Below, piece after piece: positions 40,111 to 49,166 of a stretch of 64,000 nucleotides of DNA; positions within the stretch are counted from its first letter, which is position 1, and each line of letters begins with the position of its first letter. The notes below the pieces were generated by a model. It saw only the letters and a list, made by a program, of their open reading frames with translations. It ran no database searches and was not told the origin of the DNA. Where the stretch lies: positions 1,449,681 through 1,513,680 of the forward strand of contig JAHNZQ020003149.1 of NCBI GenBank assembly GCA_019155205.2, given 5' to 3'. The position numbers and the translations under genes are program-made. This stretch comes from Gracilaria vermiculophylla (lineage: Eukaryota > Rhodophyta > Florideophyceae > Gracilariales > Gracilariaceae).

Positions 40111-40533
40111 CACGTCGTCGCCGTCTTCACTGCCGCCCCCGCCGCCGTCCGCGTCGTTGTCCTCGGCCGCCTTTCGCAGCGTCAGCTTGCGCAGCTTGGA
40201 CACCCACAGCCTCTTGCCGCCGTGCGCCCGCGCGCGCCGCCGCGCGCCCGCCACGCTGTGCAGCGCGCGCCCGCGCTGCACCGGCGCGCGCGCCGCCGTA
40301 TGCAGCGGCGGCGCCGGCGGCGCCGGCGCAGCCGCCGCCGCGCGCGCCGCCCAGCGCGCGCCGTCGCGGCCGCCGCGCAGCGACGGCGACGGCGGCGGCG
40401 GCGGCGGCGGCGACGGCGGCGGCGCGCCGCCGCCGCCGCGCAGCGGCGCGGCGGCCGAGCGCGCGCAGCAGCGCAGCAGCGCGCAGCAGAGCACGCAGGC
40501 GAGCACAGAGCGCGGCGCCATCGCGCGCATCAT
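39238..40533 (-). CDS. Secreted or anchored methyltransferase-like protein
   Basis: Two exons (40533-39451 and 39336-39238; intron 114 nt, GT-AG, phase 0), 393 aa. A hydrophobic signal or anchor (residues 8-22, AMAPRSV then LACVLCCALL) is followed by Pro-, Arg- and Gly-rich linkers and an acidic region with a run of 16 Asp (142-157). The C-terminal domain (from about 215) has VRSVVDMPCGNSLQW, a class I SAM-binding motif I look-alike, then YYCVDEDSARVQQL (acidic end of strand 2) and KVDMVFSWGGPQQWG. The last exon gives MRVISDVTVGDVPKQLLLYK. I infer a Rossmann methyltransferase fold in the secretory pathway or an organelle; the substrate is unknown. Confidence 0.65.
39896..39957 (+). repeat. 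Tandem repeat ccgtccaccgccgcc, about four units
   Basis: In-frame 15-18-nt repeats coding Val-Asp-Gly-Ala-Ala units of the methyltransferase-like protein linker. Confidence 0.85.
40062..40111 (+). repeat. (GTC)n trinucleotide microsatellite
   Basis: About 16 uninterrupted gtc units coding the poly-Asp run on the minus strand; prone to length polymorphism. Confidence 0.95.
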
Positions 40534-40919
40534 GTCGGCCACCGGCAGCCGCCGCGCCGCGCGCCGCCGCCGCCGCCGCCTACATACGGCGGCGGCGCGC
40601 GGGGGGGGGGACCGCCGCGCGCGCGCGCGCCACCGCCGCCACCGCCGGCGCCGGCGCCGCCGCCGCGGCCGCCGCCGCGCCGCCTCGCGCCGCGCCGCGC
40701 CGCGCCGCTTGCAATTAGGCGCCGCCACGGCGCCATCGGCCGCGCGCTCCGAATTGACGCCCGCGCGCGCGCCAGCGGAGCAGCAGCACGTGCGGCGCGC
40801 CCCGCGTGGTGGCGCGCGCGCGCGCGCGAGCTTTTGCGCGTATTTGGGCGCCGCGCGCGAGCGCCGGCGCGCGCGCGCGCCCGATCGCGGCGTCCATCGG
40901 CCGCGCCACCACCGCGCTT

Positions 40920-40992
<73 letters not shown>

Positions 40993-41069
40993 CCCCCCCC
41001 CCCCCCCCGCCCGCCCCCCCCCCCCCCCCCCCCTCCGCCTGCGCGCGCGCGCGCCCGTTTAGCTGCGCC
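40534..41069. promoter_or_regulatory. Divergent promoter with C/G homopolymers
   Basis: Divergent starts of the methyltransferase-like gene and the CDP-alcohol phosphotransferase. A 10-nt G run on the plus strand (40601-40610) is C on the sense strand of the former. The 71-nt C run at 40921-40991 and its continuation to 41033 is C on the sense strand of the latter. (GC)n runs flank both. Confidence 0.5.
40921..41033 (+). repeat. Poly-C tract, 71 nt uninterrupted plus extension
   Basis: 71 consecutive C (40921-40991), then C-rich with three single G interruptions to 41033. It ends 36 nt before the ATG of the downstream gene. It could form i-motif and G-quadruplex structures; exact length in the assembly may be unreliable. 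Confidence 0.95.
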
Positions 41070-42326
41070 ATGCGCTCCGTGACCGCGCGCCCCCCGGCGG
41101 GCGCCCCCCCCCCCCGCGCGGCGGCGGCGCGCGCCTGGTGGTACGTGCCGCAGCTGGAGGCGGCGCACATCGCGGCGCTGCGCAAGTACCGCTACAGCGG
41201 CGAGGACCGCTCGCTGATGCGGCGCTACGTGATGGACGGCGTGTACGAGCGGCTGGTGTACGCGTTCCCCCCGTGGGTGGCGCCCAACTGCATCACGCTG
41301 CTCGGCTTCGCGCTGGTGGTGCTGTCGCACGCGCAGCTGGTGTACTACAGCGTGGACCTGTCGCGCGCGGCGCCGCGCGGCGTGTACGCGCTGGCGGCGT
41401 GCGCGCTGTTTGCGTACATGGTGCTGGACAACCTGGACGGCAAGCAGGCGCGGCGCACCAACAGCTCGTCGGCGCTGGGGCAGCTGTTCGACCACGGGTG
41501 CGACGCGCTCAACGTGACGCTGTCGGGCATGAGCGTGCTGGCCGCCATGCGCGCCGGGTGCAACGCGCGCTCCATGGCGCTGCTGCTGGCGCTGGGGCAC
41601 ACGATGCTGTTCGCGGCGACGCTGGAGGAGTTTGTGACGGGGCGCATGGTGCTGCGGCGCGTGAACGGCCCCAACGAGGGGCTGGTGCTGCTGTGCGCGC
41701 TGTACGCGCTGACGGCGGCGGCGGGGCCGGGCGTGTGGGACGCGCGCGTGGGGGCGGCGGTGGTGCCGGCGCGCGCGCTGCGGCTGCGCGGGGCGGCGGG
41801 CGCGGCGGCGCGCGCGCTGGCGGCGCTGCGGCTGCGCGGGGCGGCGGGCGCGGCGGCGGCGGCGGCGACGGCGCTGGCGGTGGGCGGCAACGCGGCGGGC
41901 ATTGCGGCGCACGGCGGGGCGGCGGCGCTGCGCGACGCGGCGCGGCGCTCGCTGCCGCTGGCGCTGGCGGCGGGGGCGTTTGGCGGCGCGGCGCGCGCGG
42001 CGCCGCGGCTGTTTGCGCGCCACGGGCTGGCGCTCATGTGGACGAGCGGCGGCGCCATGTACGACGTGATCACGCGCGTGATGCTGGCGCGGCTGGGCGG
42101 GTGCGCGTTCCCGTGGGCGCCGGCGACGCTGGGGGCGGCGGCGGCGGCGTGCGCGGCGGTGGTGGGCGGCGAGCGCGCGGCGGTGCCGGAGCGGGCGGTG
42201 GCGGCGGTGGTGTGGGGCGCGGCGGTGGGCGTGGGCGTGTACAACGCGTGGCGCGCGCGCTGCGTGGTGCGGCAGCTGTGCGCGGCGCTGCGCGTGCAGT
42301 GCTTCTCGCTGAGCAAGCAAATGTGA
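41070..42326 (+). CDS. EPT1: CDP-alcohol phosphotransferase (ethanolamine/choline phosphotransferase)
   Basis: 418 aa, multi-pass membrane protein. The CDP-alcohol motif is complete: D123-G-x2-A-R128-x8-G137-x3-D141-x3-D145 (LDGKQARR...LGQLFDHGCD). N-terminally, LRKYRYSGEDRSL and PPWVAPNCITLLGF are the conserved lead-in of eukaryotic EPT/CPT enzymes. Eight or so hydrophobic segments follow, many Ala-rich. It transfers phosphoethanolamine or phosphocholine from the CDP form to diacylglycerol in the ER/Golgi, the last Kennedy-pathway step. An internal duplication ALRLRGAAGAAA occurs twice (about 238 and 254). Confidence 0.93.
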   Translation: MRSVTARPPAGAPPPRAAAARAWWYVPQLEAAHIAALRKYRYSGEDRSLMRRYVMDGVYERLVYAFPPWVAPNCITLLGFALVVLSHAQLVYYSVDLSRAAPRGVYALAACALFAYMVLDNLDGKQARRTNSSSALGQLFDHGCDALNVTLSGMSVLAAMRAGCNARSMALLLALGHTMLFAATLEEFVTGRMVLRRVNGPNEGLVLLCALYALTAAAGPGVWDARVGAAVVPARALRLRGAAGAAARALAALRLRGAAGAAAAAATALAVGGNAAGIAAHGGAAALRDAARRSLPLALAAGAFGGAARAAPRLFARHGLALMWTSGGAMYDVITRVMLARLGGCAFPWAPATLGAAAAACAAVVGGERAAVPERAVAAVVWGAAVGVGVYNAWRARCVVRQLCAALRVQCFSLSKQM

Positions 42327-42395
42327 GGAGAACGGTGAACGGGGTTTAGGGAGAACGGGGAATTTACTGCGGCGGCGCCAGTTAGTGCGGGGTAG

Positions 42396-42415
42396 GGGGG
42401 GGGGGCGGGGGGTGG
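42396..42415 (+). repeat. G-rich run in convergent 3' gap
   Basis: A G homopolymer with one C interruption between the EPT1 and zinc-finger stops. It is not upstream of a start codon, so C/G runs in this region are not exclusively promoter-associated. Confidence 0.9.
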
Positions 42416-42422
42416 TGCGGTG

Positions 42423-43256
42423 CTACAGCGGCGGCGGCGGCGGCGGGGCGGCGGCGGGGCGGTGGGTCTGCATGTGGCGCGCGAGCACGGACTTGCGGCC
42501 AAAGGTCTTGCGGCCGGGGCACTGCGGGCACTCGTACGGGCGCTCCTTGTTGTGCAGGACGCGGATGTGGCGGTTGAGGTCGCCGCGGTGGCCAAAGGCG
42601 GCGGCGCAGGCGTGGCAGCGGTACGGGCGCTCGCCGTCGTGCACGGTCTTGACGTGGGCCTTGAGCCCCGACTTTTGCGAGAAGGCGCGGGCGCAGCCCG
42701 GCTTGGCGCACTTGAACGGGCGCTGGTGCAGGTGCACGGCGCGCACGTGGCTGTTGAGGTTGGACTTTTGGCCAAACATGCGGCCGCACGCGGCGTACGG
42801 GCACTCGAAGTTGCGCTCGCCCAGGTGCACCAGCTTCATGTGCTTGACGAGGTTGGAGTTCTTCTTGAAGGCGACGCCGCACTGGGCGCACTGGTACGGC
42901 TTGTCGGGGATGACGCCGATGGGGTGCGCCTTGTGGTGGCCGGTGGCAAAGTACACGCACTTGAGCTGGTGCTGTTGCAGCGCGCGCTGCGTGCTGTAGA
43001 TGGCGTGGCAGCCGACGCAGTCGAACTTGGGGCTGGCGGCGGCGGCGGCGGCGGCGGCGGCGGGCGGTTGGGAGGGGAGGCGGTGGTGTTGGTGTTGGGG
43101 GTACGGGGGGGAGGGGGCGTTGAGCACGGTGGACCAGTAGTCGGCGGAGGAGCGGTGGGCGGCGTAGGGGGAGTGCGAGGAGGAGGAGGAGGAGGCGGAG
43201 GACATTGGGGGGGTGCGGGGGAGCGAGGCGGCGGCGGCGAAGTACGGGTAGTCCAT
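42423..43256 (-). CDS. C2H2 zinc-finger protein (five canonical fingers)
   Basis: 277 aa. N-terminal Ser/Pro/Ala-rich region with a (Ala)9 run, then an atypical first finger (FDCVGCHAIYSTQRALQQHQ...). Five TFIIIA-type C2H2 fingers follow with TGE-like linkers (LGERNFEC, HQRPFKC, DGERPYRC, NKERPYEC); the last carries one extra residue between the Cys pair and the hydrophobic core. The finger block should bind about 15 bp of DNA, or RNA. Finger identity does not let me name an orthologue. The start is the first ATG after a C-rich leader, with a TATA-like ttataa about 90 nt upstream. Confidence 0.88.
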   Translation of the reverse strand: MDYPYFAAAASLPRTPPMSSASSSSSSHSPYAAHRSSADYWSTVLNAPSPPYPQHQHHRLPSQPPAAAAAAAAASPKFDCVGCHAIYSTQRALQQHQLKCVYFATGHHKAHPIGVIPDKPYQCAQCGVAFKKNSNLVKHMKLVHLGERNFECPYAACGRMFGQKSNLNSHVRAVHLHQRPFKCAKPGCARAFSQKSGLKAHVKTVHDGERPYRCHACAAAFGHRGDLNRHIRVLHNKERPYECPQCPGRKTFGRKSVLARHMQTHRPAAAPPPPPPL

Positions 43257-43302
43257 AAGATCGGGGAAAGGCGGCGGGGGAAGGAGGAGGGAGAGGGGGA
43301 GA

Positions 43303-43332
43303 GGGGGGGGGGGGGGGGGGGGGGCGGGGGGG
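43303..43332 (-). repeat. Sense-strand C tract in zinc-finger gene leader
   Basis: G run on the plus strand (22 nt uninterrupted, then a C and seven more G), which is C on the sense strand of the minus-strand gene; about 47-76 nt upstream of its ATG. Confidence 0.9.
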
Positions 43333-43344
43333 AGCGCGCGGCGC

Positions 43345-43350
43345 TTATAA
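43345..43350 (-). promoter_or_regulatory. TATA-like box, zinc-finger gene
   Basis: ttataa in GC-only surroundings, 89 nt upstream of the ATG. A start 25-30 nt downstream would fall inside the C tract. Confidence 0.5.
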
Positions 43351-44009
43351 GGCGGCGGCGGCAGCAAAGCGTGTCGCGTTGGCGCGATGCGGAGGCCAGC
43401 GGCACGGCAGGCGCGACGCGGGCGCGCGGCGTCCAACCGGCGGGCGCGCCATGCGGCGGCGCGCGGCGGCGCGCGGCGGCGCGCGGCGCGCGGCGGCAGC
43501 GCGCCGCGCGGCGGCACGGCGGTTACAGTCGGAAGCGATGCATGCGCGGCGGCGCTGTGCGCGCGCGGCGCCGCCGTGGCGCGCGCTCGCTGCNNNNNNN
43601 NNNNNNNNNNNNNNNNNNNNNNNNNNNNNNNNNNNNNNNNNNNNNNNNNNNNNNNNNNNNNNNNNNNNNNNNNNNNNNNNNNNNNNNNNNNNNCCCCCCC
43701 CGCTTACACTCCCATTCGCCTTACAGCGCGACTTACACTCGACTTACAGCGCGCCTTACACCCGCCCTGCAGCCGCGCTGCTCCTGCGCCACAGCGCCAG
43801 CGCCAACGCGCTTGTGCACGCGCGCTGCTGCCGCGCGCCGCCGCCGCCGCCAGCGCGCGCTCACCGCCGCCGCTCACCCGCTGCCGCCGCTGCCGCCGCT
43901 CACCGCCTGCCGCCGCTCACCCGCTGCCGCCGCTGCCGCCGCTGCCGCCGCCGCCGCCGCTGCCGCCGCTGCCGCCGCTGCCGCCGCCGCTGCAGAGCGC
44001 GACGCGGCC
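43351..44009. other. Divergent region with assembly gap
   Basis: Contains 100 N at 43594-43693. After the gap a short C run and cttacac/cttacag repeats, then GCC-trinucleotide-rich leader DNA before TMEM115. No gene visible; a small gene in the gap cannot be excluded. Confidence 0.5.
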
Positions 44010-44547
44010 ATGGCACAGCGCGACGCGCAGCGCGACGCGCCGCGCGCCGCGCCGCCGCGCGCGCCGCCGGCCGCCGCCACGGCCGCGCTCATGCGCGCGC
44101 TGGCGCTGCACACGGCGCTGAGCGCGGCGCTGCTGGCGCAGCCGCCGCTGCGCCGCGCGCTGCTGCGCAACCTGGCGCTGCTGCCGGCCGCCACGCTGGC
44201 GCACGCCAAGCCGTGGAACGTGCTCACCGCCGGCTGGCTCGAGCCGCGCCCGGCGCCGGCCGCGCTCAGCGCCGCCGCGCTGGCCGCCCTGTCGCGCGCC
44301 CCGTTCGCCGCCTGGACCCCCGCCCGCCTGCTGCGCCTGGCCGCCGCCGCCAACGCCGCCGCCGCCGCCCTCACCTGCGCCGCCCTGCTGGCCGCCTACG
44401 CCGCCTCGCGCGCCCCGGCCCTCATGTACGTTGCGCCCGCCCCCCTTTCCCCCGCCGCCCCCGCCCTGACCGCCGCCCCAGCTTCACCCCCGTCGCCACC
44501 ACCAGCGGCGTCGTCGCCGCCATGCTCGTCGCCCTCTGGCACGCGCA

Positions 44548-44588
<41 letters not shown>

Positions 44589-44869
44589 TGCCCTTCCCCC
44601 CGGCGCACCTGCCGCTGGCGCACCTGGCGCTCGTCGCCGCGCTGGCCGCGCTGCGCCTCACGCCGCCCGCCGCGCTGGCGCTCACCGCGTGCGCCGCCCA
44701 CGCCGCCTGGGCCTACCTGCGCTTCTTCCGCCGCGCCGCCGACGGCTCGCGCGGCCACCCCGCCCCCGCCTTTGCGTACGCCGCCATGTTCCCCGCCGCG
44801 CTGCGCCCGCTCGTCGCCCCGCTCGCCGCCCTCGTGCGCGCCGCCTGCGCCCCGCTGCTGCCGCGCCCC

Positions 44870-44906
<37 letters not shown>

Positions 44907-45085
44907 AGCCGCAGCCGCCGCAGCCGCAGCCGCTGCCGCAGCACTCCGCCGCCGCGCGCCGCGACGCCGACAGGCGCCGCCAGCGCGCGCTGCTCGCCCT
45001 GGAGCACAAGCTCACCGCCGACGCCGCCGCCGCCGCCGCCGCCGACGTCTCCGCCGCCGACTGCCCCGACCGCAGCCCGGTGTGA
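44010..45085 (+). CDS. TMEM115: TMEM115 family Golgi membrane protein
   Basis: Two exons (44010-44425, 44482-45085; intron only 56 nt, GT-AG), 339 aa. TMEM115 (DUF1751, rhomboid-like) signatures are KPWNVLTAGWLEP near the N-terminus, FTPVATTSGVVAAMLVALW just after the splice, then AAWAYLRFFRRAADGSRGHP and AYAAMFPAALRP. The cytosolic tail ends DADRRRQRALLALEHKL, as in human TMEM115. The family resides in the Golgi, interacts with the COG complex and supports retrograde traffic; no catalytic residues are expected. A (Pro-Ala)n repeat lies in exon 2. Confidence 0.88.
44540..44588 (+). repeat. gcgccc hexanucleotide repeat
   Basis: About seven in-frame units coding Ala-Pro in the TMEM115 luminal or loop region. 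Confidence 0.9.
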
Positions 45086-45195
45086 GCGCCGCCCGCCGCG
45101 CAACGCACAAACACTCAAATACATACAAGGCGCACGTACACACACTCACACAACACACAAGTCTAACAACACTCAATGCGCGCGGCCGCCGCGCG

Positions 45196-46266
45196 CTACA
45201 CTAGCTCGTCCTCCAAAAAGCGGTACTCAAACGCAAACTCCGACTTGATGCGCTGGCACCACCCGCTGCCCTGCCCGCGCACCACCACGTTGGCGTAGTC
45301 AAAGTAAATGAACGTGCCCGTCTCGTACTCGTCCGTCGACACCTTGGGGTCGTCGTGCCGCTGGAACCACGTGAGGTACTTTTTATGGAAGCGCCAGCCC
45401 TGCCTCTTGAGCTCGCGCGCCGCCAGGTACTGCTGGTACGTCCCCTGCTGGTAGTAGAAAATGAAGAACAGCGTGTCCGGCTCGAAGCGCGCAAAGATGT
45501 CCTCGCCCTCGAAGATGGGCGCCGCCACGCTGGGGAAGCACGCCGGCACGGCCGCGGGGTGCCGCGCCGCCTGCGCCGCCGCCGCCGACGCCGACGCCGC
45601 CGACGCCGCCGACGCCGCCGACGTCGCGCCGCTGCGCGCCGCCGCGCCCGCGTCGTGCTCGCGCTGTTGCAGCTGCCGCAGCCCCAGCTCCAGCTCGTCC
45701 AGCACAGCGTCCTTGCCGTCCGCCCCGCTGTCGCCGCCGCCCACGCCCACGCCGCCGTCGGCGCCGCGCGCCTCGGGCGCGGCGACGGCGGCGGCAGCCG
45801 CGGGGGGGGCGGCGGCGGCGGCGGCGGGGGGAGCGGCGGTGGGAGCGGCGGCGGCGGCGGCGGTCGGCGCGTCGGTGGGCGCCAAAGTGGCCGCCACCGC
45901 TTGACGCAGCGGCTGCGCGGCGGCGTCGGCGGCGGCGGCGGCGGCGGTGGCGGCGGGCTGCGCGGCAAGGTGCCCCAGCTCGGGCGCGGACGCGTTGGGC
46001 GGCGCCTTGGCGGCGGCAGCGGGCATGGCGGCGGCAGCGCCGGCGGCGCCGCCGCGCACGACCGAGCTCATGAGCGCGGTGTGCGCGCGCGCGCCGGGCG
46101 CGGCGGCGGCGGCGGTGGCGGCGGCAAGCGCGGCAGAGGCGGCGGCAGAGGCGGCGGCAGAGGCGGCGACGACGGCGTTTGCGGCGGCGGAGGCGGCGGA
46201 GGCGGCAGAGGCGGCGGCGTCGCGCGCGAGCGGCGGCGCGGCGGCGGCGGCGGCGGTGGCGCGGCT

Positions 46267-46301
<35 letters not shown>

Positions 46302-47199
46302 GCTCCACGCGCGCCGGCGAGCGGTCGACGCCCTTGCCGTTCTTGGGCGACGTGGTGCGCGCGGACGCCGACGACTTGGCGCTGTTGCGGCCGCCGCGCG
46401 AGTTGCGCGGCGACGACGGGTTCTTCTTGGCATGCGCGGGGCCGTCGTCGTCGTCGTCGCGGTCGGTTGCGCCGCGCGACTTTTTGGACAGCGTGAGCTG
46501 CGGCGTGGGCGTGGAGTCGAGGTTGAGCGCGTCATACATCTCCACGTCCTCGTAAAAGTCGGGGTCCTGGTTGCTCTCGATGTAGTAGTCGACGCTGTCC
46601 TTGAGGTCGGACGCCTCGGACGGCGTGACGGCGTCGTTGTACACGGCGCGAAGCACGCGCTCCAGCATGGTGACGTGGTACTTGTGTCTGGTGATGACCT
46701 CCTTGAGCTGCGCCACGCGCGGGTTCTCCTCGGAGCGCTTTTTGCGCTTGCCCGAGTTGAGCGTCTCGATTTCGGCCTCCAGCTCCTCGGTCTGCTCCTC
46801 GAGGCGGGCGATGGCCTCCTTGACCCACTCGCCCACGCCGGCCTTGGCCTTCTGCTTGGGGTCGGTGCGGTCCTGCGCCAGCCCCTCCTTGGAGAACGCC
46901 TTGGTCTTGGTTTCCTTCTCGCAAATCTTGAACTTTTCCATCTTCTCCTCGATGAGCTTGCGGTTGGCGTCCAGTTTTGTCTTGTCCTTGATGGAGCTGT
47001 CGCCCTGCCATGTCTTGATCTGCTCGCGGAAGCGCTGCAGCTTCTTGATTTCCTTCTTCAGGTCGCCCTCGTACTTTTCCTTCTGCGCGTTCGTGGTGGC
47101 GCTGTACACCTTGTCCCAAATCTGCTCAAACACCTGCACGCCCTCGTCGACCCTCTTGTGCACGCGGTCAATCTCGCCCTGCAGCTTGCGGCTTGCCAT
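45196..47199 (-). CDS. CNOT3: CCR4-NOT complex subunit 3
   Basis: 667 aa, single exon. The N-terminal coiled coil is almost canonical (MASRKLQGEIDRVHKRVDEG, YEGDLKKEIKKLQRFREQIK and CEKETKTKAFSKEGL). The middle is a very Ala-rich, disordered linker (about 260-540), partly encoded by GCC repeats. The C-terminal NOT box is intact: FARFEPDTLFFIFYYQQGTY, then AARELKRQGWRFHKKYLTWF and GTFIYFDY. CNOT3 holds the NOT module of the cytoplasmic deadenylase complex and senses slow ribosomes. The start is the third Met of a cluster (two further Met lie up to five codons earlier). Confidence 0.95.
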
Positions 47200-47771
47200 G
47201 GTGGCGACCATCAACGACGGGCGGCGAGCGTGAACTGGGCGGGGAGGCGCGGTGCGCAGCGGCGGCGGGACGGCGGCACGGCGCGTCGCAGTGCAGCGTG
47301 CGCGCGCAGTGGACGCAACAGGTGGTGGCGGCGGCGGCGGCGGCGGCGACGACGGCGGCGGCGGCGACGACGGCGGCGGCTTGGATTGCTGCGCAAAATC
47401 GCACGCAGTAGCACGAGCGCGACGGTGGCGGTGCGTTGCGCAGCGCGCCGCTCAAAGGACGATGGCGTGAGAAGATGAAGAGCACACACTCAGAAGAGCG
47501 GAACGCTTGTGCACCGACACACGTGGCCACGGTGCCACGACACAGCAGCCACTTACAACACGCCTCCTGCAGGCCACGGTTGCCACCATGCGCTGGTGGT
47601 CTTTGTGGCCGTCGTGGCCACGACAAGCAATGTGTTCATGGTGTCCACCGTGGCCAGAACACACACGGTGCAGAGGTGGGCGCGTGCAAAGGGCGCGAGC
47701 GCGAGCTTGAGCGCGGCGGAGAGTGAAGTGCAAGCGTCGACGGCGGCGGTGCACCACGGACGTGACAAACG
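47200..47771. other. Divergent promoter, CNOT3 and PHR2-like
   Basis: 570 bp with ggcggc trinucleotide repeats (about 47330-47375); GC drops somewhat in the middle (47480-47640). No supported gene. Confidence 0.4.
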
Positions 47772-48806
47772 ATGGGCGCCTTCGTGCCGCCGCTGGCGCT
47801 GCCGCCCGCAGGCGCGGCGCGCGCGTGCGTGCCGCGCGGCGGCGAGGCGGCGCGCGGCACGGCGACGCGCGCGGCGGCGGCGGCGGTGGCGGCGGCGGCG
47901 GCGGCGCCGCAGCCGGTGGCGGCGGCGGCTGCGCACGTGGCGGCGGCGCACGGCGAGCGGCCGGTGGCCGGCGCGCCCGGCGCGCCCGTGGTGGTGGTGT
48001 GGTTCCGGCGCGACCTGCGCGTGCACGACAACCCGTGCCTGGCCGACCTGGGGCGCGCGGCGGTGGCGCCGCTGCTGCTGCTGCCGGCGGCGGCGCCGGC
48101 GGCGCTGCTGGCGGCGGCGCGCGACCTGCGCGCGGCGCTGCGCGCGCGCGGCGCGGAGCTGTTCGTGCGGCGCGGCGGCGCGCCCGCGGACGCGGCGGCG
48201 GCCGTGGCGCGCTTCTGCGCGCGCGCGCGCGCCGCCGAGCTGCGCTTCGCGCCCGCCGTGCGCGCCGACGAGCGCGCGCTGGAGGCGCGCGTGCGCCGCG
48301 ACGCCGCCGCCGCCGGCGTGCGCGTGGCGCCGCGCTGGAGCGGCGGGCTGCTGCGCCCCGAGCAGCTGCCGTTCGCCGTGCGCGACGTGCCCGACGACTG
48401 CGACGCGTTCGCGCGCGCCGTGCGCCACGTGCGCGTGGACGCGCCGCTGGCGCCGCCGCGCCGCCTGCGCGGCGTGCGCGGCGTGGCGCCGGGCGAGCTG
48501 CCGCGCGCCGCGGCCGCGCGCCCCCACGGCGGCGGCGACGGCGGCGGCGACGGCGGCGGCGAGAGCGCGGCGCTCGAGGCGCTGCGCGACTACTGCTGCG
48601 GCGGGCTGGCGCGCGTGCAGGGCGCGCGCGTGCGCACCAGCTTCGGCCGCCTGGGGCCGTTCCTGGAGCTGGGCTGCGTGTCGCCGCGCCTGCTGTGGTG
48701 GCGCGCCGTCGAGCGCGGCGCGCGCAGCGTGCGCCGCTACTGCGCCGAGTTCGAGCTCATGCTGCGCGAGTTCTCGCGCTTCACGGCGCTCAAGCACGCC
48801 CACTAA
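47772..48806 (+). CDS. PHR2: Short photolyase/cryptochrome homologue, PHR2-like
   Basis: 344 aa. An Ala-rich, probably plastid-targeting leader (1-70) precedes the photolyase alpha/beta domain starting VVVVWFRRDLRVHDNPCLAD. Then come SFGRLGPFLELGCVSPRLLW (the start of the FAD-binding region, L-S-P-x-L-x-x-G-x-x-S-P-R) and FELMLREFSRFTALKHAH, after which it stops. Full photolyases continue about 200 residues through the rest of the FAD domain. The stop position matches plant PHR2 proteins, which also end just after the equivalent helix, so it is probably a genuine short family member rather than a truncation. Whether it binds FAD is doubtful. Confidence 0.75.
   Translation: MGAFVPPLALPPAGAARACVPRGGEAARGTATRAAAAAVAAAAAAPQPVAAAAAHVAAAHGERPVAGAPGAPVVVVWFRRDLRVHDNPCLADLGRAAVAPLLLLPAAAPAALLAAARDLRAALRARGAELFVRRGGAPADAAAAVARFCARARAAELRFAPAVRADERALEARVRRDAAAAGVRVAPRWSGGLLRPEQLPFAVRDVPDDCDAFARAVRHVRVDAPLAPPRRLRGVRGVAPGELPRAAAARPHGGGDGGGDGGGESAALEALRDYCCGGLARVQGARVRTSFGRLGPFLELGCVSPRLLWWRAVERGARSVRRYCAEFELMLREFSRFTALKHAH

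Positions 48807-49166
<360 letters not shown>

Noticed and set aside
38932..41082. 716-codon plus-strand ORF spanning the methyltransferase-like gene
   Set aside because: Its translation is Arg/Ala/Pro low complexity through microsatellites and the poly-C tract; the antisense gene explains the sequence.
45355..47478. 707-codon plus-strand ORF opposite CNOT3
   Set aside because: Antisense shadow; no domain, whereas the minus strand encodes a full CNOT3.
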